Source: Propionibacteriaceae bacterium (GTDB lineage Bacteria; Actinomycetota; Actinomycetes; Propionibacteriales; Propionibacteriaceae). Taken from it: a stretch of DNA of 64,000 bases. The notes beneath the pieces were generated by a model. The model was not told the DNA's origin. It was given only the letters and a program-made list of their open reading frames with translations, and searched no databases. Positions within the stretch are counted from its first letter, which is position 1. Each line of letters starts with the position of its first letter. The DNA is taken from positions 62,001 through 126,000 of the forward strand of contig JAIRYW010000030.1 of NCBI GenBank assembly GCA_031267645.1, given 5' to 3'. The translations under genes and the position numbers were made by a program. This document shows, piece by piece, positions 27,355 to 36,545 of this stretch.

Positions 27355-28806
27355 ATGTCTGATAATACGAGCGCCTTCTTCGGGCGTCGCGCCCTGCTCG
27401 CCACGCTGACGGAGCACAAGGACGCGGTGGCGGCATCCGGTCGGGGACGACTGCTGGGCTTACGCGGCCGCCGGCAGGTGGGCAAGTCGACCGTCGTGGA
27501 GCGCTTCGTCGAGCTAAGCGACACACCGTACGTCTTCGTCACCGGGTTATACAACGCCACCACCCGTCAACAACTGGACCAGGCGACTCGAGCGCTGGTC
27601 GAGTCCCAGAACCTTCTTCCGGACGCGGAAGTCATGGCCCAAACTCCCGCCACCTCCTGGCGGGACTGGCTGGGCCGGCTGGCCTTGACCGCCCGCTCCG
27701 GGCCGGTCGTGGCGGTCTTGGATGAGTTCCCTTGGCTGGTCCGGGCCGACCCATCGCTGGAGGGGGAGCTCCAAGCTCAGTGGGATCGGACCCTCGAGAA
27801 GCTGCCCGTTCTACTGATCCTGATCGGTTCTGACATGGCGATGATGGACCGGCTGGTCCAAGCCGACCGGGCGCTCTTCGGCCGCGTCCGCCACCTGGCC
27901 GTGCCCGCCCTCGACCCGTCCGAAGTCGCCCAAGCGTTGCCCGACCGGGACCCGGTGGCGGCCTTCGACGCCTACCTCGTGACCGGGGGCTATCCCCGCT
28001 TGGTGGCCGACTTGGCGGCGAGCGGCCGCCCGGTCGAAGATCATGTGCTAGCCAACCTGGCCGACCCTTACGGCCCCCTGGTGGCGACCGCCCGGCTCAG
28101 CTTGGCCGCCGAGTTCCCCGACCCCGGCGCCGCCTACAACGTGTTGGCCGCCATCGGAGCCTCCGACACCGCTAGGCCCGGCTTCAACGACGTCCTGTCC
28201 GCCATCGCGGATCCGGCCGAGAGGACACGCGCCCAAGCCGCCCTCGTCCGTAGCCTCAAGACCCTGACCGAGGCCAAGGGACTGATCGAGTTAGAGCAAC
28301 CAGCCTGGGCCCCGCCCACCTCGAAGCTCCGCCGCCACCGGATCACCGACCCCTATCTCCGGTTCTGGTTCCGCTACGTCGAACGCCACGTCGAACACAT
28401 CTCCCGCGGCCGGGCCGACCTGGCCCAGGCCTTCTTCGGCCGCGACTGGCCGGTTTGGCGCGGACACGTCATGGAACCCGTCGTCCGCCAAGCCCTGACC
28501 CGCTTGGCGGCCGACGACCCCGCCTTGGCCGGGGTCGAGACCGTCCAGCCTTGGTGGACCCGCGACGGTCGGACCGAGGTTGACTTGGTGGCCTCCACCC
28601 CCGACCGCAGCGCCGTGGTCGGCGCCATCAAGTGGGGTCCGTCCGGGCGCGTCAGCGACCGGGATATGGACCAGCTCCGCCGCCAACGGGAATTAGTCCC
28701 GAGAGCCGCCACGGCCCGACTGGCCGCCGTCAGCCCCACCGGCGCCGCCCCGGCCGGAGCCGACCTGGCCTACGGCGCCGCCGACCTTCTGGCCGCCTGG
28801 GGCTGA
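27343..28806 (+). CDS. Archaeal-type P-loop ATPase with C-terminal DUF234 nuclease-like domain
   Basis: A protein of 483-487 residues. The N-terminal ATPase domain has Walker A LRGRRQVGKST (about 43-53), Walker B VVAVLDEFPWL and sensor LLILIGSDMAMM. The C-terminal part has the DUF234 layout ITDPYLRFWFRYVERHVEHI and a PD-(D/E)xK-like core, TEVDLVAS with AIKWG, in which the usual final E-x-K is read as A-I-K. Such ATPases are widespread in archaea and bacteria and often sit in mobile or defence regions; no function is firmly known. Start could be 27343 or 27355 (SDNTSAFF). It lies in line with the RloA/RloB pair, 150 bases upstream of it. Confidence 0.8.
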   Translation: MICHMSDNTSAFFGRRALLATLTEHKDAVAASGRGRLLGLRGRRQVGKSTVVERFVELSDTPYVFVTGLYNATTRQQLDQATRALVESQNLLPDAEVMAQTPATSWRDWLGRLALTARSGPVVAVLDEFPWLVRADPSLEGELQAQWDRTLEKLPVLLILIGSDMAMMDRLVQADRALFGRVRHLAVPALDPSEVAQALPDRDPVAAFDAYLVTGGYPRLVADLAASGRPVEDHVLANLADPYGPLVATARLSLAAEFPDPGAAYNVLAAIGASDTARPGFNDVLSAIADPAERTRAQAALVRSLKTLTEAKGLIELEQPAWAPPTSKLRRHRITDPYLRFWFRYVERHVEHISRGRADLAQAFFGRDWPVWRGHVMEPVVRQALTRLAADDPALAGVETVQPWWTRDGRTEVDLVASTPDRSAVVGAIKWGPSGRVSDRDMDQLRRQRELVPRAATARLAAVSPTGAAPAGADLAYGAADLLAAWG

Positions 28807-28955
28807 GCCGGACGGGTCACTCGACGCCGACAGTCAATGGAGCAGCTAACACTTCAAGGTCCTTCTTGCACCAGAGATGCTGACACGTGGCTATTTTCGT
28901 CGAATATTTACAAAATCACTAGTCTGTCAACGTCTTCATGGCGTAACATGACCGT

Positions 28956-30242
28956 ATGCTGATCCGGTTCGAAGTCTCCAACCATCGTTCGATCAAGGAG
29001 CCCGTCGAGTTGTCGATGGTCGCGGTCGACGTCGACCGAGCCGAAGCCCGGGCCGAGGCTCACTTGGGAGTCAGCCTGCTGCCCGTGGCCGCCATCTACG
29101 GACCCAACGCCTCCGGCAAATCTAACCTGCTCGACGCCCTGGCTTGGCTCAGGAACGCCGTGACTTTCTCCCTCAGAGCATGGGAGCGCAGTATCTCTGT
29201 GGAGCCCTTCGCTTTCGGCGGCACATCGGAGAATCCCACTAGCTTTAACTTAGAGATGTCCATCGACGGGATCAGATTCGACTACCTGCTCGACCTTGAT
29301 CACAAGCGAGTGCTATACGAAGGGTTATTCCATTACCCGGAGAAGAAGCGCCGCCGAATCTTTGAAAGGGACAAAGAGGGCCTGCGGATTCAACGTGGAT
29401 TAGGAGCATTGTCAGGCGTGCGTAAGCTGATCAATGATCGGACTCTGGTGCTGTCCGCGGCCCGTAAGTTCGAAGTGCCGCTGGTGAGCGACTTCTCCGA
29501 CGAAGTCGAGAGCATACAAACAATCGGGACTGCGATATACACAGGCGGAGCAAGCAGAATACCGCGCGTCAAAGGATTCGACCTGGTCTCTCGTTCAACC
29601 ATCGATTGGTTTGATGGATCATCCGACGGAGGACCACACGACCTTTCCCACGTCGAAGCGACCGCTGATCCGAAACAAAACCAAGCCTTGGCACTATTAC
29701 GTTTGGCGGACTTCGGCATCGCAGGGGTGACCATTGAGGAGAAGGAGTTCAACTTTACAGGAGAAACGCGCACCGAACGCCTCGCCGTGCTCCTGCACGA
29801 CTCCTCTACCGGACCGACGCCGTTAGATTTCCTCGACGAGTCGGATGGAACAAAAACTTGGTTCAAGCTGGTCGGGCCAGTGCTCCAGGCTCTGAACGAC
29901 GGCACACTCGTGCTCCTCGACGAACTCGACGCCAGCTTACATCCAGTCTTGTCGACCGAGTTGATCCGTCTCTTCCACAGCCCGGTCACCAATCCCAAAG
30001 GAGCCCAGTTGGTCTTCACCTCTCATGACACCAGCCTGCTCAACCACCTCAATCGAGACGAGATCTGGTTGACGGAAAAGCGCCCCGACGGTTCGACCCG
30101 ACTGGGCTCCCTGGCTAAGTTCGCAGGCGAGCGGGTGCGCAAGTCGCAGAACCTGGAGAACGCCTACCTGCACGGCCGCTTCGGCGCCCTACCCCAGATC
30201 AACCAGTACGAGCTGCTCCGCGCTTTGAACCTGGTGGGGTGA
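28956..30242 (+). CDS. RloA-like AAA/ABC-type ATPase (AbiL-type defence)
   Basis: A complete 428-residue ATPase. It begins MLIRFEVSNHRSIKEPVELS, has Walker A AIYGPNASGKSNLLDALAWL (about 45-64), a long helical insert, Walker B TLVLLDELDASLHP and the TSHD switch. This is the AAA_15/AAA_21 type of RloA and AbiLi. It overlaps the RloB gene by 4 bases (GTGA). A TAACAT about 6 bases before the ATG and the lack of a ribosome binding site suggest a near-leaderless transcript. It is the complete counterpart of the truncated gene at the window start. Codon use is slightly less GC-rich in the middle than in the metabolic genes. Confidence 0.88.
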   Translation: MLIRFEVSNHRSIKEPVELSMVAVDVDRAEARAEAHLGVSLLPVAAIYGPNASGKSNLLDALAWLRNAVTFSLRAWERSISVEPFAFGGTSENPTSFNLEMSIDGIRFDYLLDLDHKRVLYEGLFHYPEKKRRRIFERDKEGLRIQRGLGALSGVRKLINDRTLVLSAARKFEVPLVSDFSDEVESIQTIGTAIYTGGASRIPRVKGFDLVSRSTIDWFDGSSDGGPHDLSHVEATADPKQNQALALLRLADFGIAGVTIEEKEFNFTGETRTERLAVLLHDSSTGPTPLDFLDESDGTKTWFKLVGPVLQALNDGTLVLLDELDASLHPVLSTELIRLFHSPVTNPKGAQLVFTSHDTSLLNHLNRDEIWLTEKRPDGSTRLGSLAKFAGERVRKSQNLENAYLHGRFGALPQINQYELLRALNLVG

Positions 30243-30874
30243 CCGTGGCGAAGCGGCGCGGCGGCAAGCCACTCAAACGGGAAACGGGAACCCTACCCGA
30301 GCTAACGACGATAGTCGTGTTCTGTGAAGGGAAGAGATCAGAGCCGGATTATGTCGCTGCCCTCAGACGTCTTCCTGAAGTGAGGTGGAATACCTCGCTG
30401 CAGATTGAGATCGTTCCTCAGCCAGGCGTGCCGCTGACGCTGGTCCAACGTGCCGTCAAACGCGCCCGCGATCCCGAGGTGAATCAGTGCTGGTGCCTGT
30501 TCGATGTCGAGTGGCCGCAAAACCATCCCCATCTGGCGGAGGCCATGCGGACCGCCGCCCAACGAGAGGGCGTCCATGTCGCAGTCTCGAACCCCTGCTT
30601 CGAACTGTGGCTGATCCTCCATCATCAAGACCAGACGGCCGGCTTAACCACCGCCGAGGCCGTCGCTGCGAGCGAAGCGCTGGATGGTCGCCGCGGTAAG
30701 CGGTTGGACGGCAGCGTTTACATGGAGCCTATGAGGCGAAAACAGGCCATCGCCTACGCCAAGCGACTCCACGCCATCCACCAGAGCAGCGGCACTCGTT
30801 TCCCCCACGACAACCCTGGATCCGGCATGTACCTTTTCTTGGAAGCCATCGGGGCCTGCCCGCCGGAGGACTGA
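30239..30874 (+). CDS. RloB-like Toprim-fold protein
   Basis: A 211-residue RloB: basic N-terminus, ELTTIVVFCEGKRSEPDYVA with the CEG acidic residue, CWCLFDVEWPQ where the usual D-x-D reads D-V-E, and VSNPCFELWLILHHQDQ, the family signature. It ends SGMYLFLEAIGACPPED. It is translationally coupled to the ATPase by a 4-base overlap. Proposed role: nuclease effector licensed by the ATPase, by analogy with AbiL and OLD/Toprim systems. A GTG six bases further (30245) is an alternative start. Confidence 0.82.
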   Translation: MTVAKRRGGKPLKRETGTLPELTTIVVFCEGKRSEPDYVAALRRLPEVRWNTSLQIEIVPQPGVPLTLVQRAVKRARDPEVNQCWCLFDVEWPQNHPHLAEAMRTAAQREGVHVAVSNPCFELWLILHHQDQTAGLTTAEAVAASEALDGRRGKRLDGSVYMEPMRRKQAIAYAKRLHAIHQSSGTRFPHDNPGSGMYLFLEAIGACPPED

Positions 30875-31175
30875 GGATAACCCGCCTCAAGCCTCTTGAG
30901 CCATCCCCAGGCACCATCCAACCGTACTGCGGGAGACCAGGAGGTCATCTATCAGCGGGAGGGCGGCTCCGCCACCCAACCCAGTCTCCTTCGACCGCCC
31001 AGCGCGGAATTCCGCCTCACCTGGACACGGCCGGCGACCGGTCCCAATCCCCCACCAGTCGCCGCGCCGGGCCGGGCTGCTCCCGTATCCGGCTCGCCCC
31101 GGGCATGATGGTTCAAGCTCCGACCGCCGCTGGCGACCGGGCCGTCATCCGATCTCAGCCTCAGGAGGGGTGCTC
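30875..31175. other. Intergenic region upstream of beta-galactosidase
   Basis: About 300 GC-rich bases without a gene. I see no strong hairpin or consensus promoter. The only clear element is AGGAGG at 31163-31168, the ribosome binding site of the next gene. Confidence 0.5.
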
Positions 31176-33188
31176 ATGCCTGGTCCGATCCGTTGGCCGG
31201 CTTGGTTCGGCGATCTGACGCCGGTGGCCTACGGGGCCGACTACTACCCCGAGCAGTGGCCGGAGGAGGTCTGGGCCGATGACATGGCCTTGATGGCCCA
31301 GGCCGGGGTCAATCTGGTGACGGTCGGGGTTTTCGCCTGGGCCAAGCTGCAGCCGACCCCGGACAGCTGGGACTTCGGCTGGTTGGACCGGGTGTTGGAC
31401 CTGCTGGCCGAGCACCGGATCGCGGTCGACTTGGCCACCGCCACCGCCTCGACGCCGCCCTGGTTCACCACCCGCCACCCCCACTCCGCCCTGGTCACGG
31501 CCCAAGGCGTGCGTCTGACCCACGGCTCGCGCCAGGTCTGGTGCCCCTCCTCGCCGGCTTACCGGCGGGCCTCCTTGGAACTGGTCGAACGCCTGGCCGC
31601 CCGCTACGGCGACCACCCGGGCTTGGCCCTGTGGCACGTCTCCAATGAACTGGGCTGCCATAACGCCGTCTGCTACTGCGACCAGTCCGCCACCAGTTTC
31701 CGGGCCTGGCTCAAACTCCGCTACGGCACCCTGGACAATCTCAATTGGGCCTGGGGGACGGACTTCTGGAGCCAGCGTTACGGCGCCTGGGAGGAGATCC
31801 TGCCGCCTCGGGCGACTTCCAGCTTCGGCAATCCGACCCACCAGCTCGACTATATGCGTTTTAGTTCGGACGAGCTGCGCGGGCAACTGGCGGCCGAAGC
31901 CGGCCTGCTGCGCCGGCTCACCCCTGAGATGCCAGTCATGACCAATCTGATGTTGCCTAGCGCCTGGGGCGACCTCGACTACGCCCGCTGGGTCGACCTG
32001 GTCGACGTCGTCGCCAACGACCATTACACCGACTCGGCCGACCCCCGCCGCCACGTCGGCCTGGCCCTGGCCGCCGACGCCAGCCGCGGCCTGGCCGCCG
32101 GCCAGCCCTGGCTGTTGGTGGAACACTCCACCTCGGCCGTCAACTGGCAACCGATCAACCGGGCCAAGGGCCCCGGCGAGCTGAGACGCGACAGCCTGGT
32201 CCACCTGGCCCGGGGCGCCGACTCGGTCCTCTTCTTCCAGTGGCGGGCCAGCCAGGCCGGGGCCGAACGCCACCATTCGGCCATGGTGCCCCACGCCGGG
32301 CCCGACTCCGAACTCTTCCGCCAAGTCCAGGCCTTGGGGGCCGATCTGGCTCGGCTGGCCCCGCTGGTCGGCTCCCAGACGGTGGCCCCGATCGGCCTGG
32401 TGGTGGACCAGCCCTCCTGGGCGGCCAGCCGGTTGGACTGTCTGCCCAGCCACCGGCTCGACTTCGAAGCCGGCCTGCGGGCCTGGTACGAGGCCTTGTG
32501 GGACGCCCATCTGACCTGCGACGTCATCCCCTCCAGCGCCGCCTTCGACCGCTACCGCCTGCTCATCGTGCCCCACTGGAGCTTGATGGACCTGGTCCAG
32601 GCCGAGCGCCTGCGCGACTACGTCGAAGCCGGCGGGCACCTGGTCGTGACCTTCTTCTCCGGGGTGGCCGACGCCAGCCAGCGGGTCCACCTGGGCGGCT
32701 ACCCCGGCGCCCTGCGCGACCTGCTGGGCGTCCGGGTGGAGGAGTTCCGGCCCCTGCTGGACGGTGAACGGGTCCAATTGTCCGACGGCGCGGTCGGCAC
32801 GATCTGGACCGAGCCGGTCCAAGCCGTCGACGCCACCGTGCTGGCCCGCTACTTGGACGGCCCCTCGGCCTCGTACCCAGCCGTCACCCGGGCCGAACGG
32901 GGCCGCGGCCTGGCTTGGTACGTCTCCACCCAACTCGACTCGGCCGGCTTGGGCGAGCTGGTCGACCGGGTGGCCGAGCAGGCCCAGGTGCCGCGCATCG
33001 ACGCCCCGGCCGACGTCGAGATCGTGATCCGACGCGGCCCCACCGCGCAATACACCTTCGTCATCAACCATTCCACCGAGGACGTCGGCCTGCGCTTCAA
33101 CGGAGTCGACCTGCTGACCGGCGACCGCGGCCCGGTCATCGTGGCCCCGGCCGGCGCCGTCCGCGTGGTCGAGCAGCCCCTGGGCTAG
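31176..33188 (+). CDS. GH42 beta-galactosidase
   Basis: A 670-residue cytoplasmic glycosidase hydrolysing terminal beta-galactosides. The TIM barrel starts GADYYPEQWPEEVWADDMAL. The acid/base is E158 in HVSNELGCHNAVCYC and the nucleophile E316 in WLLVEHSTSAVNWQP. C123, C161, C166 and C168 form the zinc site found in many GH42 enzymes. The trimerisation domain (IGLVVDQPSWAA to LVVTFFSG) and the C-terminal beta domain follow. ATG 31176 has AGGAGG with 7-base spacing. It stands alone, with no sugar transporter directly beside it; the ABC importer at 38137 is a possible partner. Confidence 0.92.
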   Translation: MPGPIRWPAWFGDLTPVAYGADYYPEQWPEEVWADDMALMAQAGVNLVTVGVFAWAKLQPTPDSWDFGWLDRVLDLLAEHRIAVDLATATASTPPWFTTRHPHSALVTAQGVRLTHGSRQVWCPSSPAYRRASLELVERLAARYGDHPGLALWHVSNELGCHNAVCYCDQSATSFRAWLKLRYGTLDNLNWAWGTDFWSQRYGAWEEILPPRATSSFGNPTHQLDYMRFSSDELRGQLAAEAGLLRRLTPEMPVMTNLMLPSAWGDLDYARWVDLVDVVANDHYTDSADPRRHVGLALAADASRGLAAGQPWLLVEHSTSAVNWQPINRAKGPGELRRDSLVHLARGADSVLFFQWRASQAGAERHHSAMVPHAGPDSELFRQVQALGADLARLAPLVGSQTVAPIGLVVDQPSWAASRLDCLPSHRLDFEAGLRAWYEALWDAHLTCDVIPSSAAFDRYRLLIVPHWSLMDLVQAERLRDYVEAGGHLVVTFFSGVADASQRVHLGGYPGALRDLLGVRVEEFRPLLDGERVQLSDGAVGTIWTEPVQAVDATVLARYLDGPSASYPAVTRAERGRGLAWYVSTQLDSAGLGELVDRVAEQAQVPRIDAPADVEIVIRRGPTAQYTFVINHSTEDVGLRFNGVDLLTGDRGPVIVAPAGAVRVVEQPLG

Positions 33189-33566
33189 TCGCGCTCCCGC
33201 CCGCGGAGTCCGCCCCCACGACGCCCGATCGCACCGTCCCCGCCCGCTCGATCCGCCTTCTGAATTCAATCGCCACTTCAACCCATTCAGTGAACATGTC
33301 TTGAAATCGTCGGAGGGACGGGAGTCCGTCCGAGCCCCGGCGGCCCGCCTCTACCGGGATCGGCTTTCTGGGCCTAGGCTGGGCATCCAGCCGTCCGGAC
33401 CGGCCACCCGCCGCCGGGACCTCGTGCGGTCAATGGCGGGAGCCGGTGGCTGGGCTGTCGAGCCGCGACAGGATCTTGCGCGGCGCGGCCCTGGCCACGA
33501 CCGGACCTGAACGGACCCGACTCCATCGTCGCTCGGAGTCGAGACCCGGACTTGAAAGGTGTCAAA
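33189..33566. other. Intergenic region before the D-lactate dehydrogenase gene
   Basis: About 380 bases with no supported gene. Short frames here lack ribosome binding sites. AAAGGTG directly upstream of the dehydrogenase start is the only element I can assign. Confidence 0.5.
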
Positions 33567-36374
33567 ATGCGCCACGAAGAATTGGTCCCCACCTTGGCCG
33601 GCTGTCTGGCCGACCCCGCCCAGGTCCGTACCTCGGTCATCGAGCTCAGGGCCAAAGCCCACGACGCCTCCCACTTCCTGCTCCTGCCCCAAGCCGTCGT
33701 CATCCCCGACGACGCCGCCCAAGTGGCCAGTCTGCTGCGCCAGGCCAGCGCCTCCGGTTTCGGCGTCACCTTCCGCTCCGGCGGCACCTCGCTGTCCGGC
33801 CAAGCCGGCGGCGACCAAGTCATGGTCGACACCAGGCGCCGTTTCACCGGCCTCGAAGTGCTCGACCAGGGGCTGCGGGTCAAGGTCGAACCCGGTCTGA
33901 CGGTGGCCCGGGTCAACGCCCATCTGGCCCCCTACGGCCGCAAGCTGGGCCCCGACCCGGCCAGTGAGACCGCCTGCACCATCGGCGGGGTGGTGGCCGA
34001 CAACTCCTCCGGCATGGCCTGCGGCACGGTCGAGAACAGCTACCGCACCATCGAGTCGATGGTGGTCGTGCTGCCCTCCGGCACGGTCTTGGACACCGCT
34101 CAACCGGACGCCGACGCCCAGCTGCGCGCCCTCGAACCCGACCTCCACGCCGGCCTGCTGACGCTGCGCCGACGGATCTTGGACCATCCGAGCTGGGTCG
34201 ACAAGATCACCCAGCAATACTCGATGAAGAACACCATGGGCTACGGGCTCAACTCCCTGGTCGACTTCGAGCGACCGGTCGACATTCTGACCCACCTGAT
34301 GGTCGGCTCCGAAGGCACCCTCGGCTTCGTGGCCTCGGTCACCTTCCGGACCGTGCCGATCCGGCAGCGGGCCAGCTCCGCCCTGTTGGTCTTCAAAGAC
34401 CTCTACGACGCCAACCGGGCCCTGCCCGCCCTGGTCGCCGCCGGCGCCTCGACCTTGGAGCTGATGGACACCACCTCGCTGCGGGTCGGCCAGTCCTTCG
34501 CCGACTGTCCGGAGTCGATCCGGCGCATCGAGATCGCGGCCCAGGCCGCCCTGCTGCTGGAGTTCCAGGCCGTCGCGGCCGAAGAGTTGGCCCAGCTGAC
34601 CGAGCGGGCCCGGCCGACCTTGGCCGACCTGCCGCTGAGCGACCCGGTCGAGCTGACTTCCGACCCTCACATCCGGGGCCAGCTGTGGAGCTTCCGTAAG
34701 GGCCTGTACACCTCGGTCGCCTCGGCCCGTCCGCCCGGCACCACCGCCCTGCTGGAGGACACCGCCGTGCCGGTGGCCTCCCTGGCCGACACCTGCGTCG
34801 ACTTGGCCGGCTTGTTCGAGCGTTACGGCTATCAGGACGCCGTCATCTTCGGCCACGCCAAAGACGGCAACATCCACTTCATGTTGACGGACCGTTACGA
34901 GTCGGACGAGGCCATGGCCCGTTACGCCGCCTTCACCGAGGACATGGTCGAGGTCATCTTGGGCCGGTCCGGCTCGCTCAAGGCCGAACACGGCACCGGC
35001 CGGGTCATGGCCCCGTACGTCCGTCGCCAGTTCGGCGACCAGCTCTACCAGGTCATGGTCGAGCTCAAGAACCTGTTCGACCCGGCCGGGGTGATGAATC
35101 CGGGCGTGCTGATCAACTCCGACCCTGAGGCCCATCTGCGTCATTTCAAGATCGCCAGCCAGGTCGACTCCGACATTGATCGTTGTGTCGAGTGCGGCTA
35201 TTGCGAACCGATCTGCCCCTCGCGCGATCTGACTCTGACCCCGCGCCAACGTATCGCCGTCTACCGCGAGATGCACGACGCCCGCCGGCGGGGCGACCTG
35301 GCCACGGCCGAGGAGCTGCAACAGGACTACGTCTACGACGGCATCCAGACCTGCGCCGTGGACGGGCTGTGCGGCTTGGCCTGCCCGGTCAAGATCAACA
35401 CCGGCCTGTTGGTCAAGAAGTTCCGCCGCCGCACCGTGCCGGGCTACGCCGGCCTGGCCTGGAGCACGGCGGCCAAACACTGGGGCGCCACCACCGGGCT
35501 GTTCAGCGGCCTGCTCGACCTCACCTCGCGGCTGCCCGGCCCCCTGGCCGGCGGCTTGATCGGCCTGGACCAGGGCGTCCGCTCGGTCCTGGGCCACGAC
35601 GTGGTGCCGTTGTGGAGCCGGGAGCTGCCGGCCGGCGGCCAGCGCCGGGCCCGGCCCCGGCCGGAGTCCGAGCCGGTGGCGGTCTACTTGCCGGCCTGCG
35701 TCAACACCATGTTCGGCCCGGCCGCCGGGCCCGGCGTCCAGGTCAGTTTCGAGCGCCTGTGCGCCCGGGCCGGCCTCAGCCTGATCGTGCCGGAAGGGGT
35801 CGACGGGCTGTGCTGCGGCACGCCTTGGACTTCCAAAGGCATCGCCAAGGGCCAACGGGCCATGGCCGAGCGGGTGCTCCAGACCCTGGCCCAGGCCAGC
35901 TCGGACTGGGCCCTGCCCATCGTCTGCGACGCCTCCAGCTGCACCGAGGGTCTGATCCGGATGATACGAGAGGAGGCCGGTCTGAAAGCCGAGATCGTCG
36001 ACGCCGTCCAATTCGTGGCCGACCGGGTGCTGCCGGCGCTGGGCCCGATCGACCAGATCGACTCCGTCACCTTGCACCAGACCTGCTCCTCGACCGAGAT
36101 CGGCCTCAACCCGGCCCTGGTCCAGGTCGCCCAGGCCGTGGCCCGACAGGTCAACGTGCCCGTCGCCACCGGCTGCTGCGCCTTCGCCGGCGACCGCGGC
36201 CTGCTCCACCCGGAGCTGACCGCCGCCGCCACCGCCCCGGAGGCGGCCGAAGTGGCCGCCCTGGCCGCCTCGGCCCACGCCTCCTGCAACCGGACCTGCG
36301 AACTGGGCCTGACCCGGGCCACCGGCCAGCCCTACCGCCACATCCTGGAGCTCCTGGCCGAACAGATCGCCTGA
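33567..36374 (+). CDS. FAD/4Fe-4S D-lactate dehydrogenase (respiratory type)
   Basis: A 935-residue three-part oxidoreductase. Residues up to about 470 form the FAD-binding_4 domain (FRSGGTSLSGQAGGDQVMVD, GLTVARVNAHLAPYGRKLGP, SEGTLGFV) and FAD-oxidase C domain (HAKDGNIHFM, AEHGTGRVMAPY). Then come two 4Fe-4S motifs (CVECGYCEPICPS and CAVDGLCGLACPV) and a C-terminal part with CCG-type cysteine clusters (CCGTPWTSKG, CDASSCTEG, GCCAFAGDRG). This is the layout of the single-chain D-lactate dehydrogenases that feed electrons to quinone or cytochrome. ATG 33567 follows AAAGGTG. It stands alone, without a lactate permease nearby. Confidence 0.9.
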   Translation: MRHEELVPTLAGCLADPAQVRTSVIELRAKAHDASHFLLLPQAVVIPDDAAQVASLLRQASASGFGVTFRSGGTSLSGQAGGDQVMVDTRRRFTGLEVLDQGLRVKVEPGLTVARVNAHLAPYGRKLGPDPASETACTIGGVVADNSSGMACGTVENSYRTIESMVVVLPSGTVLDTAQPDADAQLRALEPDLHAGLLTLRRRILDHPSWVDKITQQYSMKNTMGYGLNSLVDFERPVDILTHLMVGSEGTLGFVASVTFRTVPIRQRASSALLVFKDLYDANRALPALVAAGASTLELMDTTSLRVGQSFADCPESIRRIEIAAQAALLLEFQAVAAEELAQLTERARPTLADLPLSDPVELTSDPHIRGQLWSFRKGLYTSVASARPPGTTALLEDTAVPVASLADTCVDLAGLFERYGYQDAVIFGHAKDGNIHFMLTDRYESDEAMARYAAFTEDMVEVILGRSGSLKAEHGTGRVMAPYVRRQFGDQLYQVMVELKNLFDPAGVMNPGVLINSDPEAHLRHFKIASQVDSDIDRCVECGYCEPICPSRDLTLTPRQRIAVYREMHDARRRGDLATAEELQQDYVYDGIQTCAVDGLCGLACPVKINTGLLVKKFRRRTVPGYAGLAWSTAAKHWGATTGLFSGLLDLTSRLPGPLAGGLIGLDQGVRSVLGHDVVPLWSRELPAGGQRRARPRPESEPVAVYLPACVNTMFGPAAGPGVQVSFERLCARAGLSLIVPEGVDGLCCGTPWTSKGIAKGQRAMAERVLQTLAQASSDWALPIVCDASSCTEGLIRMIREEAGLKAEIVDAVQFVADRVLPALGPIDQIDSVTLHQTCSSTEIGLNPALVQVAQAVARQVNVPVATGCCAFAGDRGLLHPELTAAATAPEAAEVAALAASAHASCNRTCELGLTRATGQPYRHILELLAEQIA

Positions 36375-36379
36375 CCCAC

Positions 36380-36408
36380 GTCATCCTGCGCGAAGTCGCA
36401 GGATCCAC
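36380..36408. repeat. Intergenic hairpin repeat, copy 1
   Basis: A 29-base element whose arms ATCCTGCG and CGCAGGAT can pair over a 6-base loop. The same element, with one base changed, occurs at 42345-42373. It lies just after the D-lactate dehydrogenase stop and could serve as a transcription terminator or be a REP-like dispersed repeat. Confidence 0.7.
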
Positions 36409-36545
36409 ACCGTCACTGACTCGTTCCGCCTCAGAGGGGGCGGCCTCAGCCCCTGGCTCGACGGCACCCGGCCCCGTCTGCCCAAGGCCGGGCGAGGCGG
36501 AGGATCTGGCGGTGACGGCCGGGGCGCCGGGTCACGGGCGGCCGC

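Noticed and set aside
31161..33281. A ~700-codon minus-strand frame over the beta-galactosidase
   Set aside because: Same shadow effect; the plus strand has all GH42 catalytic residues and a proper ribosome binding site.
33351..36341. A ~1000-codon open frame on the minus strand
   Set aside because: It is antisense to the complete D-lactate dehydrogenase gene. Its product is a monotonous Gly/Gln/Val/Asp-rich sequence without motifs, the usual shadow of a high-GC gene.
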